Shown here in pieces: positions 1 to 7,711 of a DNA stretch of 64,000 bases. A program made the position numbers and the translations under genes. The stretch is from Roseburia sp. GTDB lineage: Bacteria > Bacillota > Clostridia > Lachnospirales > Lachnospiraceae. Position 1 is the stretch's first letter. Each line of letters begins with the position of its first letter. The notes beneath the pieces are model-generated. The model was not told the DNA's origin. It did no database searches and saw only the letters and a program-made list of their open reading frames with translations. The stretch lies in assembly GCA_017937095.1 (NCBI GenBank), contig JAGBEG010000011.1, positions 1 through 64,000 on the forward strand, read 5' to 3'.

Positions 1-258
<258 letters not shown>

Positions 259-264
259 TAAGGA

Positions 265-390
265 GTAAAATGGTAGGACGGATAAAGAAGCAGTGGAGGA
301 AGCTTGCTTACGGAACTGCTTATTAATCCGGACGTACATTTGCCTGCAAATGACACTGAGAAAACGCAGTTTTCGAAGTGACCATTTTAC
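265..390 (+). other. Structured 23S-tRNA spacer closed by perfect 10-bp stem
   Basis: A perfect 10-bp helix pairs 265-274 with 381-390. Inside it lie three further helices: 279-283 with 326-330 continuing into 288-294 with 315-321; 337-343 with 346-352; and 354-357 with 377-380 stacked on 360-365 with 369-374. The whole forms a four-way junction of 126 nt. It sits where a 5S gene often follows 23S but lacks the conserved 5S CCGAAC loop sequence. It may be an rRNA processing or termination element, or an independent RNA. The structure is read directly; the function is unknown. Confidence 0.5.
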
Positions 391-430
391 GGAGAAGATT
401 AATTCGGAGAAAGTTATTTCGGAATCTGTA

Positions 431-454
431 TGAAGTTTTGAAGGTACAACTTCA
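431..454 (+). other. Small stem-loop after rRNA spacer
   Basis: A 7-bp stem (431-437 with 448-454) with a 10-nt loop is followed by an A-rich stretch rather than a T-run, so it is at best a weak terminator or a processing signal for the rRNA transcript. It lies just upstream of the tRNA-Asn promoter. Confidence 0.3.
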
Positions 455-472
455 AATAAATTAATAAAAGTA

Positions 473-501
473 TTGCAAATATAATGAATCTGTTATATAG
501 T
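473..501 (+). promoter_or_regulatory. Sigma-A-type promoter of tRNA-Asn/tRNA-Cys
   Basis: TTGCAA at 473-478 and TATAGT at 496-501 are separated by exactly 17 bp. This places a start about 32 bases before tRNA-Asn. The two tRNAs can therefore be transcribed independently of the rRNA operon. Confidence 0.6.
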
Positions 502-539
502 AAATGACGTACCAAATACGTCATTTTTGCAATATATAT

Positions 540-612
540 TCCTCGATAGCTCAGTCGGTAGAGCACGCGGCTGTTAACCGCGCTGTCGTAGGTTCGAGTC
601 CTACTCGGGGAG
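540..612 (+). tRNA. tRNA-Asn (GTT)
   Basis: A 73-nt cloverleaf: acceptor TCCTCGA pairs with TCGGGGA and leaves discriminator G; the D-arm contains AGCTCAGTCGGTAGAGC; anticodon loop CTGTTAA gives anticodon GTT at 573-575; the T-arm contains GGTTCGAGTCC. CCA is not encoded. It lies 38 bases upstream of tRNA-Cys. Confidence 0.96.
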
Positions 613-650
613 TTTTTTTAACGGAAAATCCGTTAAAGAGAATTGAATAT

Positions 651-721
651 GGCGACTTAGCCAAGTGGTAAGGCGTGGGACTGCAACTCCCTGATCGTCG
701 GTTCAAATCCGTCAGTCGCCT
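651..721 (+). tRNA. tRNA-Cys (GCA), copy 1
   Basis: A 71-nt cloverleaf: acceptor GGCGACT pairs with AGTCGCC, discriminator T (U73, typical of tRNA-Cys), anticodon GCA at 683-685, T-loop GGTTCAAATCC. An identical 71-nt gene lies at 15718-15788. A strong intrinsic terminator follows directly. Confidence 0.96.
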
Positions 722-727
722 CTTTTA

Positions 728-756
728 AAGCATAGAGATTTGTCTATGCTTTTTTC
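728..756 (+). terminator. Intrinsic terminator of tRNA pair
   Basis: Perfect 9-bp stem AAGCATAGA/TCTATGCTT with a 6-nt loop, followed by a run of T. It ends the tRNA-Asn/tRNA-Cys transcript. Confidence 0.85.
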
Positions 757-838
757 TTTGCCTGTATTCTAATTTGTCTGTATTATCATCCCAGCGTTCT
801 GTATTTTATTTCTCTTTTTATTTCTCTGTATTTTCGGA

Positions 839-867
839 TTGTGGCAAAAATTTTGTTATGATATAAT
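839..867 (+). promoter_or_regulatory. Promoter of 937-4263 operon
   Basis: TTGTGG (839-844), 17 bp, then consensus TATAAT (862-867), with an AT-rich upstream stretch. Start expected near 874, about 60 bases before the first gene. Confidence 0.5.
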
Positions 868-936
868 ATATGTTAGTATAGTTCGGGCAATATGATTTGA
901 AAAGATGGGGAACAGAAGAAAAAGGGGGCGGAGCTT

Positions 937-2145
937 ATGAATTTCGAATTGTTTCAGAAACTGTTTCCACGGTATCATGAGATAATGGTGTTAGGAAAAT
1001 CACTGGAAAAGGAAGGGAAACCGTATCATCTGATCGGAATGACGCGTGTTGATGATGGGGCGGAGCTTTCTGTTTTAAATATGTGCAGACCTCTTGATTC
1101 ATATCCTGCGTGGGAAGAGGAGTGTGAACTTACCATGCGCGAGACGATGAAGCAGCATGAAGATGCAGATGACAATTATTTTATGGGGATAAGAGCATTT
1201 CTCTTTAATGGAATAGAGTATTCCGTGAGAAGCGCGTCCTCCGGCTGTCTGAATCCGTGGGGAGATGTGGAAGCACTGGGTCTGTTTACGGAAATGCAGA
1301 AAGCGGGCTGGCGCGTACCGGAGGATTCGGTATTTTACCAGCGGGATTGGGAAGAAATCGGACTTACAAAGATTACGATTGATTTGGAAGGGAAAGAGCT
1401 TCCGGTGCTGGAAGACAATAAGATTACAGTTGTAAAGAATATAGGAACAAGAAACGTGAAGATAGAGCAGCCAGTCACGCTCTTTATTGAAAGTGAGGAG
1501 AAGGAAACCGATACAGCCATTAGGCAAAAGGAAGAGAAGGAAACCGATACAGCCATTAGGCAAAAGGAAGAGAAGGAAACCGATACGGTTCTTAGACAAA
1601 AAGAAGAGAAGAAACCCGATACGGTTCTTAGACGAAGTGAAGAGAAGAAATCCGGGAAATCGGATATGATTATATTTAAGAAAGAAGACGGTACAGAGGC
1701 AGTCTGCTATATTAACCGTGTCTACCGGATGGATGTGTGGAAGGATCAGGAGGAAAGATTTGCAGATCCGGATTGGAACAAGCGTATACGGAAATATATG
1801 AGTAAAGAGAAATTGGAGGATTTAAAGCGGCAGACGCGTGAAGAGCTGGAGCAGGAATGTCCTAGGGGCATGTATTATGTCGGCATCGAATACGAGTGCA
1901 GCGAGGATATCGCTTTGGAATTTTACAGCAGAGAGTATCTTGATTCCGTACCAACCGTACACGAGGGAAGCGCTACCAGTATGATAATGCTGTTAAAACC
2001 CGATAAGAAAACGGGAGCGCATGGCTTAAAGCTGCGCGGTGCGGTGATACAGACGCCGGTTACAGGAGAAACGACGGAGCTTGCTGCGGAGCTGTTCTGT
2101 TATATGGTGACAACGCCGGAGCAGGAGGAAGAAATCTTACTTTAG
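937..2145 (+). CDS. Unknown protein with central 12-residue tandem repeats
   Basis: I do not recognise this 402-residue protein. It has no signal peptide or membrane segment. An N-terminal region (about 1-180) and a C-terminal region (about 240-400) are joined by a highly charged linker of four 12-residue repeats of the type EEKETDTAIRQK plus a partial fifth (residues about 187-230). ATG follows a GGGGGCGGAG ribosome site. The downstream PTS-EIIC/EAL gene starts 18 bases after the stop, so the two are almost certainly co-transcribed; a role connected with cyclic-di-GMP is only guilt by association. The repeat number probably varies between strains. Confidence 0.75.
   Translation: MNFELFQKLFPRYHEIMVLGKSLEKEGKPYHLIGMTRVDDGAELSVLNMCRPLDSYPAWEEECELTMRETMKQHEDADDNYFMGIRAFLFNGIEYSVRSASSGCLNPWGDVEALGLFTEMQKAGWRVPEDSVFYQRDWEEIGLTKITIDLEGKELPVLEDNKITVVKNIGTRNVKIEQPVTLFIESEEKETDTAIRQKEEKETDTAIRQKEEKETDTVLRQKEEKKPDTVLRRSEEKKSGKSDMIIFKKEDGTEAVCYINRVYRMDVWKDQEERFADPDWNKRIRKYMSKEKLEDLKRQTREELEQECPRGMYYVGIEYECSEDIALEFYSREYLDSVPTVHEGSATSMIMLLKPDKKTGAHGLKLRGAVIQTPVTGETTELAAELFCYMVTTPEQEEEILL
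1495..1638 (+). repeat. 36-bp tandem repeat, 4 copies, in frame
   Basis: Four head-to-tail 36-bp units (1495-1530, 1531-1566, 1567-1602, 1603-1638), with a partial fifth starting at 1639. Units 1 and 2 are almost identical; units 3 and 4 diverge progressively. The unit length is a multiple of 3, so copy-number change keeps the reading frame. Confidence 0.9.
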
Positions 2146-2163
2146 GCGAAAAGGATTTTATGT

Positions 2164-4263
2164 ATGGGCGGAGAACAGATTTTTACGAAAAAGGAAAAGC
2201 TATTTAAAAATCGGCTGCTGAAGCTGTTATTCAACATCGAAAACAGTTCTTTTTTATCCATGATAAGAAGAGCGCTCACAATGCTGATACCGATGATACT
2301 CGTGGGGGCCGTGGCGTATGCAATTCTGCATTTTCCGTGTGAAGCATTTTCCCATTGGATTACAGAAGAGCAGACATGGATTTCTGCGTTTCTGGAGATT
2401 GTATATCAGGTGACTTTTGGGATGCTTTCTATGATAATGGTGGTGACGCTTGCAATCAGCTATTCCATGGAACGGAGTGAGCCGGTCGATAAAATGATTT
2501 TCTATATCATTACTGCGCTTGCAAGCTTTTCCACACAGTTGATCGGGATAGAAAAAGACGCGATGTGGAACATCCTGGGGAAAACGGGGTATATTGTCGC
2601 AATGATCGTGGGACTGTTATCCTGCGCTCTGTTTTCTAAACTGAGCCGGATTGAGCGGATTTCCCTCCGGAAATATACGGTGGGCATGGATGCGGTTCTT
2701 GCAAATGCAATACAGAGTATTTTACCGGCAATGATTACCGTCCTGACATTTGCAGCCTTGCAGTGCGGGCTTTCGCACATCTCCGGCGGAAGAGACATCT
2801 ATACGCTGTGGGCGATTGTCCTTGAGCGGGGATTTTCAAAGATTGAGAATGGATATCTGTCTGCGCTTCTCTATACGTTTCTGGTGCATATATTCTGGAT
2901 TTTGGGAATCCATGGAAGTCATATGATGGAAAATGTGGCGCTGGAAAATTTCTCGCTGATAGGCGGCAGAGTTACTTTTTCAAAAAGCATGTTTGACGCG
3001 TATGTGATGATGGGCGGCTGCGGAACGACAATATGCGTATTGATCGCAATTTTTCTGTTTGCAAAAAAGAAGCGGCTGCGTAATCTGGGAAAGCTCGCGC
3101 TTCCTACAGTCATTTTTAATACGAATGAGATATTGAATTTCGGAATACCCATTATGTTAAATCCGGTGTTTGCGATTCCGTTCATTTGCGTGCCGATACT
3201 GGCATTGACGCTGTCATGCGGGGCTGCCGTAATCGGAATCCTTCCGTCAGTCTGCAATGAGACGTCATGGACAATGCCTGTTCTTGTGAGCGGGTATATC
3301 GCTTCCGGTTCAATAGCGGGGGCGGTTCTGCAGGCAGTCGTGATTGTACTTGGGGTTCTCATTTATACGCCGTTTCTTAAAATGTACGAAAAAATATATG
3401 ATATGCGAATGCAGGAGAAAATAAGCAGACTGGTAGATGAACTGCATGTATATGAGAATAACGGAGAAAATCCCGATTTTCTGTATCGTATGGATGATAC
3501 AGGCATGGTTACGCGCACATTGCTTCAGAATCTAAAGATTGCAATTCGGCAAAAGGAATTATTTCTGCTCTATCAGCCGCAGGTGGATGGAGACGGAAAA
3601 TGCATCGGTGCGGAGGCGCTTTTGCGTTGGAATCATCCGGAATACGGATTTATTTATCCGCCGCTTATTATTTATCTTGCGAGAGAGGGAGGTATACTCC
3701 CGGAGCTTGAGCGTATGCTTTTTGATACGGCAATCAGCGCAATCCGGCAGATATCCGACTGCGGTCAAAAGGAATTTAAAATATCCGTGAATATTACGGC
3801 GCATTCTCTGAACTGGGAGATGGAAGCATACATTGCAGAGAAACTTAAGGAGTATCAGGTAGAGGCAAAGCATCTGTGGCTGGAAATTACTGAACAGGAT
3901 ATGCTGACAAATTCGAATCTGGTAATCAGTAAAATTCATCAACTGAAGAAAGCGGGGCATAAATTACTGATCGATGATTTCGGAATGGGTCATACGTCTC
4001 TGATGTATCTGCAGTCGGAGAATTTCGATGTTGTAAAGCTGGATGGGTCGCTGGTGCTCGATCTCACAGAAAAGGAGACAAATCAGAAGATAGTCGCGTC
4101 GGTGATTGAACTGGCAAAGAAGCTTGACGTCAGGGTAGTCGCAGAGTATGTAGAGACGCTGGATGTGTACGAGATGTTAAAGAATATGGGCTGTGACTGG
4201 TATCAGGGATATCTGTTCGGAAAGCCTATGCCATTAGACGAGCTGATAAAAAATTTTGTATAG
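2164..4263 (+). CDS. PTS EIIC-like membrane domain fused to EAL c-di-GMP phosphodiesterase
   Basis: 699 residues. Residues about 30-420 are polytopic membrane protein resembling the EIIC channel of the lactose/cellobiose PTS family. Residues about 455-699 are an EAL domain. Catalytic signatures are intact: GAEALLRW, the Asn of SVNIT, LEITE, IDDFGMG, the Lys of VKLDGS, AEYVET (usually AEGVET) and QGYLFGKP. It should hydrolyse c-di-GMP to pGpG at the membrane. No EIIA or EIIB domain is present, so the membrane part more likely senses a sugar than transports it in the classical way. It follows the repeat protein by 18 bases and ends in a terminator shared with a convergent TetR gene. Confidence 0.88.
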   Translation: MGGEQIFTKKEKLFKNRLLKLLFNIENSSFLSMIRRALTMLIPMILVGAVAYAILHFPCEAFSHWITEEQTWISAFLEIVYQVTFGMLSMIMVVTLAISYSMERSEPVDKMIFYIITALASFSTQLIGIEKDAMWNILGKTGYIVAMIVGLLSCALFSKLSRIERISLRKYTVGMDAVLANAIQSILPAMITVLTFAALQCGLSHISGGRDIYTLWAIVLERGFSKIENGYLSALLYTFLVHIFWILGIHGSHMMENVALENFSLIGGRVTFSKSMFDAYVMMGGCGTTICVLIAIFLFAKKKRLRNLGKLALPTVIFNTNEILNFGIPIMLNPVFAIPFICVPILALTLSCGAAVIGILPSVCNETSWTMPVLVSGYIASGSIAGAVLQAVVIVLGVLIYTPFLKMYEKIYDMRMQEKISRLVDELHVYENNGENPDFLYRMDDTGMVTRTLLQNLKIAIRQKELFLLYQPQVDGDGKCIGAEALLRWNHPEYGFIYPPLIIYLAREGGILPELERMLFDTAISAIRQISDCGQKEFKISVNITAHSLNWEMEAYIAEKLKEYQVEAKHLWLEITEQDMLTNSNLVISKIHQLKKAGHKLLIDDFGMGHTSLMYLQSENFDVVKLDGSLVLDLTEKETNQKIVASVIELAKKLDVRVVAEYVETLDVYEMLKNMGCDWYQGYLFGKPMPLDELIKNFV

Positions 4264-4269
4264 ATAATC

Positions 4270-4320
4270 GAAAGGGGATGCTCTCCGGTATTTGGTGATT
4301 CCGGGAGAATCCTCCTTTTA
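4270..4320. terminator. Bidirectional terminator between EAL gene and TetR gene
   Basis: Stem AAAGGGGAT-CTCTCCGG against CCGGGAG-ATCCTCCTTTT with a 12-nt loop. A-rich and T-rich flanks allow it to serve both convergent transcripts. Confidence 0.7.
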
Positions 4321-4329
4321 TAAATTTAT

Positions 4330-4863
4330 TTACAGGGCTGTTAGTACCTGACTTCCTTTCGCCAGAAAAGAAGCCATTTCTTCGATCGACGTTACCGCTC
4401 CGTCTTTCATCCAGTCAATCAGCATTTTATAAAGTCCTCCTGCAAGAAATGATCTTATAAAGGGATCTACTTTTTTCTCAAAGTCCATAGATATATATAT
4501 CTGTTCGAGGTAAGCATAGAAGCAATCCACTAATTGCGACGACAGACCGGAACGAATTATTGCAGAAAGAAATACTTGCTCTTCCCCTTGCCAAAATTCA
4601 AAAAATGAGACTGAAATATCATAGAAGGTCATTTTTCCTGAGGTTTGCAGACGCTCAAGATAGGTACAAAAGCACTCCTCTAAATGCTGCATCAGGATAT
4701 CTTCTTTGCATTTATAACTGCGGTAATATGTCATTCGGGATACGCCTGCAGCATCACAGAGATCTGAGATGCTGATATCTGAAAAAGGCTTATCATTCAT
4801 CAGTTTTATAAGAGCATCATACAGGCAATGCTGAAAAAATACTTTTTGTTCTCCGTTATTCAC
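4330..4863 (-). CDS. TetR/AcrR-family transcriptional regulator
   Basis: About 177 residues. The N-terminal helix-turn-helix reads DISISDLCDAAGVSRMTYYR, typical of TetR, followed by a helical ligand-binding domain. The frame stays open to a TTG at 4914, but I prefer the GTG at 4863: a good GGGAGG site lies 9 bases upstream, and the longer version would overlap the divergent promoter at 4905-4933. It is divergent from the CrtC/AttH-like gene and probably represses it and itself; the inducer is unknown. Confidence 0.82.
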   Translation of the reverse strand: MNNGEQKVFFQHCLYDALIKLMNDKPFSDISISDLCDAAGVSRMTYYRSYKCKEDILMQHLEECFCTYLERLQTSGKMTFYDISVSFFEFWQGEEQVFLSAIIRSGLSSQLVDCFYAYLEQIYISMDFEKKVDPFIRSFLAGGLYKMLIDWMKDGAVTSIEEMASFLAKGSQVLTAL

Positions 4864-4904
4864 GAACAAAATCCTCCCATTTGTCACAGTTTGTTTCCGT
4901 ATCG

Positions 4905-4933
4905 TTGACGCCAAAATAATGCGATGTTACAAT
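4905..4933 (+). promoter_or_regulatory. Promoter of CrtC/AttH-like gene
   Basis: TTGACG (4905-4910), 17-bp spacer, TACAAT (4928-4933), just upstream of the 4984 start and just outside the TetR gene when its GTG start is used. A TetR dimer site here would control both directions; I see no clear palindrome to define it. Confidence 0.6.
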
Positions 4934-4983
4934 TATAACACCACAATCGGATCATTACAAGAAAAGAAAGGAGTGTTTCAATC

Positions 4984-6075
4984 ATGGGGAAAAAGGCTGC
5001 GCGGTTGGCGGATAAGCCATCGGATTATAAAAATATTGGTATTGAAAAGACCGTTGCCCTCTGGGAGGATGGACACCGGACAAACGGCAGATTTGGCGAA
5101 TACGAATGGTGGTATTTTGATGGAAGGATGGATGACGGCAGCAGCCTGGTCATTATATACTACTCTCAGCCTGTAACAGCGGTAGCCCCTGCTTATGCCC
5201 CCAGCGTCACTTTTTCTCTGACCAGAGGGGAACGGCATATCCAAGACAGCGTTACTGCAAAGGCAAAGGATTGTTTGTTTGACCGGAACAAATGCAAGGT
5301 GAAGGTCGGCAATAGCTTCTGTGAGGGTGATCTGCATGACTACAAGCTGCACTATGAATCTGCGCGCGTGCAGGCGGATGTGACGTTAAACGCCGGAGCT
5401 GCACCCTGGCGTCCCGAAACAGGATATTTCCTTTTTGCTGAGAAAAAGTATTTTGCATGGCTTCCTTCTGTGCCGGAAGGCAAAATGGAAGCAACTGTTA
5501 CCATTGACGGGGAAACCATGACTTTTACCGGTACCGGTTACCACGATCACAATTGGGGCAATGTCGGTATGTTTTGGGTGATGCACCATTGGTATTGGGG
5601 CAGAGCCAGAATTGGCAACTATCAGGTTATTTCCAGCTACATTACTGCACACGAACCTTACGGTTATGAGCATTTTCCGATTTTTTTCATTTCAAAGAAC
5701 GGAGAGAAACTGGGAGATAATCCGAAATATCTGACCTATAAGCAGTCGGATCCGGAGTTTGATTCCGTCACAAAAAAGCATTATCATAAAACTTTAGAGT
5801 ACGATTATAATGATGGTACGCAGCATTACCGGGTAATCTATAAGGCAGAGAAAATCATTGAAACATTTGTTGTAGCGGACAGCAAGACCAGTGTTCAGGC
5901 GAAATCCAATCCCGTCCTGAACTGGATCGTAAAAATGGCGAAGCTGGATCCCAGCTATATCCGTATGATTGGTACGGTTACTCTGGAACGGCTTGAAGGC
6001 AATGAAGTCATCGAGCATATCGAGGCTCCAGGTCTCTGGGAGCAGATGTACTTTGGTCTGGATAAAGATGTGTAG
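4984..6075 (+). CDS. CrtC/AttH-like lipocalin-fold protein
   Basis: 363 residues with no signal peptide. The N-terminal region contains EYEWWYFDGRMDDGS and the central region GTGYHDHNWGN (about residues 180-190), both features I associate with the hydroxyneurosporene hydratase (CrtC) / AttH lipocalin-like family, which binds or hydrates hydrophobic isoprenoids. No carotenoid genes are nearby, so the name should not be taken as the substrate. Control by the adjacent divergent TetR suggests a response to a small hydrophobic compound. ATG follows an AAGAAAGGAG site and a strong terminator follows the stop. Confidence 0.72.
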   Translation: MGKKAARLADKPSDYKNIGIEKTVALWEDGHRTNGRFGEYEWWYFDGRMDDGSSLVIIYYSQPVTAVAPAYAPSVTFSLTRGERHIQDSVTAKAKDCLFDRNKCKVKVGNSFCEGDLHDYKLHYESARVQADVTLNAGAAPWRPETGYFLFAEKKYFAWLPSVPEGKMEATVTIDGETMTFTGTGYHDHNWGNVGMFWVMHHWYWGRARIGNYQVISSYITAHEPYGYEHFPIFFISKNGEKLGDNPKYLTYKQSDPEFDSVTKKHYHKTLEYDYNDGTQHYRVIYKAEKIIETFVVADSKTSVQAKSNPVLNWIVKMAKLDPSYIRMIGTVTLERLEGNEVIEHIEAPGLWEQMYFGLDKDV

Positions 6076-6078
6076 AAT

Positions 6079-6121
6079 AAAGATACCCTGCAGGATTTCA
6101 AATCTTGCAGGGTATCTTTTT
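6079..6121. terminator. Strong bidirectional intrinsic terminator
   Basis: Stem AAAGATACCCTGCA with TGCAGGGTATCTTT around a GGATTTCAAATCT centre, ending in a T-run. It ends the CrtC/AttH-like gene, and the A-rich left flank lets it work in the opposite direction too. Confidence 0.85.
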
Positions 6122-6199
6122 GCGACAGCGTTCGTGAAATTCTTATAAAAATTCTTAAGTACTGACTGCGGCAAAGGATGATGGAATGTCCAATAGGAA

Positions 6200-7210
6200 T
6201 TATAAAATAAGCTGTAAAATAATCATACCAATCCAGAAAATAAAATAAATTCCCATGCCGACGTTTAAAACTGTGGTAGAAAAACGCTTTCCCTTGGGGA
6301 TTGTGACTTCTCCCGGCTGGAAGTGAATCTTTCTGGCATTGACGATTAACAGAATGATTCCTGTAATTGCAATGGCAATCAGCATTATCATATAGACGAA
6401 ATACACCATGATCTTTGGCATATTGTCCATTGCGTAGGTCATGAGCAGCGAGGTGTCGCTTAAGGCATTCATAAATTCATCACCAAGCCAGTTCAAAAGA
6501 ATAACGCCAACGACGGAGCCAAGGAAATTCACCAGCATATGCAGAAGAATCGTATAGATGATATTTCCGGTCTTTACATAGATGAAACCAAAGAATAAGC
6601 CGAGCACGAAAGCATAAACAAACTGGTTCAAGTTGCCGTGGAACAGACCGAACATCAGACCGGAAAAGAGAACGGCGGTTGCCTCGCCGTATTTTACGGT
6701 GCGGTCGATGATCATCTTGCGGAACAATAATTCCTCTGCAATCGGTGCGCAGATTACCATGATAAAGAAATTGACCCAGATGCTGGAGCTGGTCGCGACC
6801 TCCAACATCGTGTTGGAAACAGCGCTGCCCTTGATGATGCTGATGATCTGTGTGAGAATAATACCGATATAGTTGCTCACATACATGCCTCCATAGCACA
6901 TCAGGAAAGCAAGAATCCACTGCCCTGCAGTCATCTTCTTCTTTTCAAGCGATGTAGCGGGTACTGTATGGATGAGCAGCGCCATCAGAGGCATTGCAAT
7001 CACATACATCGGAATCATCGTGATGAGAAGGGAGTAGGCAGTACTATCCAGAAGCGCCGGATTGATCATGCCTGCGATTGTAGATGCGGCAATCTGTACG
7101 CCGTAGATAATAAGTGTTCCGATTAGGAACATCAGACCCAGCCTGGAAAAATGACGCTTTGTCTGCTTTAAAGTATCGTCTGTTACATTTGGTGCAAATT
7201 GATTGTCCAT
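6200..7210 (-). CDS. CPBP family intramembrane metalloprotease (Abi/CAAX type)
   Basis: 336 residues with about eight membrane segments. The diagnostic EELLFR motif (about residues 157-162), the later FGLFHGN and the ILLHMLVNF motif supply the glutamates and histidines of the CPBP (Abi) glutamic/metallo-type protease site. Members cleave prenylated or membrane substrates, and some protect against self-made bacteriocins; the substrate here is unknown. A cytoplasmic N-terminal arm and a C-terminal extension with two more membrane segments enlarge it beyond the minimal family. The start follows AAGGGGA. Expression is driven by a consensus promoter buried in two palindromic operators (7233-7285), so it is tightly regulated. 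Confidence 0.88.
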   Translation of the reverse strand: MDNQFAPNVTDDTLKQTKRHFSRLGLMFLIGTLIIYGVQIAASTIAGMINPALLDSTAYSLLITMIPMYVIAMPLMALLIHTVPATSLEKKKMTAGQWILAFLMCYGGMYVSNYIGIILTQIISIIKGSAVSNTMLEVATSSSIWVNFFIMVICAPIAEELLFRKMIIDRTVKYGEATAVLFSGLMFGLFHGNLNQFVYAFVLGLFFGFIYVKTGNIIYTILLHMLVNFLGSVVGVILLNWLGDEFMNALSDTSLLMTYAMDNMPKIMVYFVYMIMLIAIAITGIILLIVNARKIHFQPGEVTIPKGKRFSTTVLNVGMGIYFIFWIGMIILQLIL

Positions 7211-7232
7211 AACAAATCCCCTTTTTTAAATT

Positions 7233-7285
7233 TTGACAACTTTTCTTGTCAATATCATTATATATATGACAAGAAAAGTTGTCAA
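7233..7285 (-). promoter_or_regulatory. Consensus promoter flanked by twin palindromic operators
   Basis: A perfect 19-bp inverted repeat (7233-7251 and 7267-7285, 15-bp spacer). Each arm is itself a palindrome with TGACAA-6 bp-TTGTCA halves. On the minus strand the outer arm supplies TTGACA (7285-7280), then 17 bp to a perfect TATAAT (7262-7257). The second arm covers the expected transcription start of the CPBP gene. This is classic geometry for a repressor bound at two sites. Confidence 0.75.
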
Positions 7286-7297
7286 CAAAAAAATTAC

Positions 7298-7326
7298 TTG
7301 ACCTGTCGTAGTAATTATGATATAAC
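7298..7326 (+). promoter_or_regulatory. PadR-operon promoter with GTAGTA-type repeats
   Basis: TTGACC (7298-7303), 17 bp, TATAAC (7321-7326). Three related words, TCGTAGTAA, ACGTAGTAC and TCGAAGTAA, occur between 7306 and 7360, and GTAGT...ACTAC forms an inverted repeat across the -10 region. This is a plausible autoregulatory PadR operator. Confidence 0.55.
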
Positions 7327-7380
7327 TACTTCATCAGACGTAGTACTTCTGTCGAAGTAATTTTGAAGGAGGTGAATGAC

Positions 7381-7701
7381 TTGATTGGCAGTGATGTCAT
7401 GAGAGGATATAATGATCTGATGATTTTATTTCTGCTTCTTCACGAGGATTCCTATGGATATGAGATCTCCAGGCAGATCAGGGAGATTTCCCATGAGAAA
7501 TACGTGATGAAGGAGACGACGCTTTACTCCGCGTTCACAAGACTTGAGAAGCTGGGATATATCACGTCATATTTTGGAACGGAGACGAATGGGAAGCGGA
7601 GGACATATTATCGGATCACCGAGGAAGGACGCGCCCTATACCGGGAGAAATGCGGGGAATGGAAGCTGGTAAAGGAAGTTGTAGATGATTTTATCGAGTA
7701 A
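7381..7701 (+). CDS. PadR-family transcriptional regulator
   Basis: 106 residues from a TTG at 7381 that sits 8 bases after AGGAGG; an in-frame TTG at 7363 would precede that ribosome site. The winged helix is typical of PadR: LMILFLLLHEDSYGYEI, TLYSAFTRLEKLGYI and KRRTYYRITEEG. PadR proteins usually repress the gene beside them and are released by phenolics, drugs or membrane stress. The downstream membrane protein starts 10 bases after the stop. This pairing (PadR plus a protein with a permease-prefix-like N-terminal domain) is common in Firmicutes. Confidence 0.9.
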   Translation: MIGSDVMRGYNDLMILFLLLHEDSYGYEISRQIREISHEKYVMKETTLYSAFTRLEKLGYITSYFGTETNGKRRTYYRITEEGRALYREKCGEWKLVKEVVDDFIE

Positions 7702-7711
7702 AGGAGAGGTT

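Noticed and set aside
1495-1638. CRISPR-like direct repeats
   Set aside because: Head-to-tail with no spacers and in frame within a coding gene: a minisatellite.
4864-4914. TTG start giving a longer TetR protein
   Set aside because: It overlaps the divergent promoter and lacks a ribosome site; GTG 4863 has GGGAGG.
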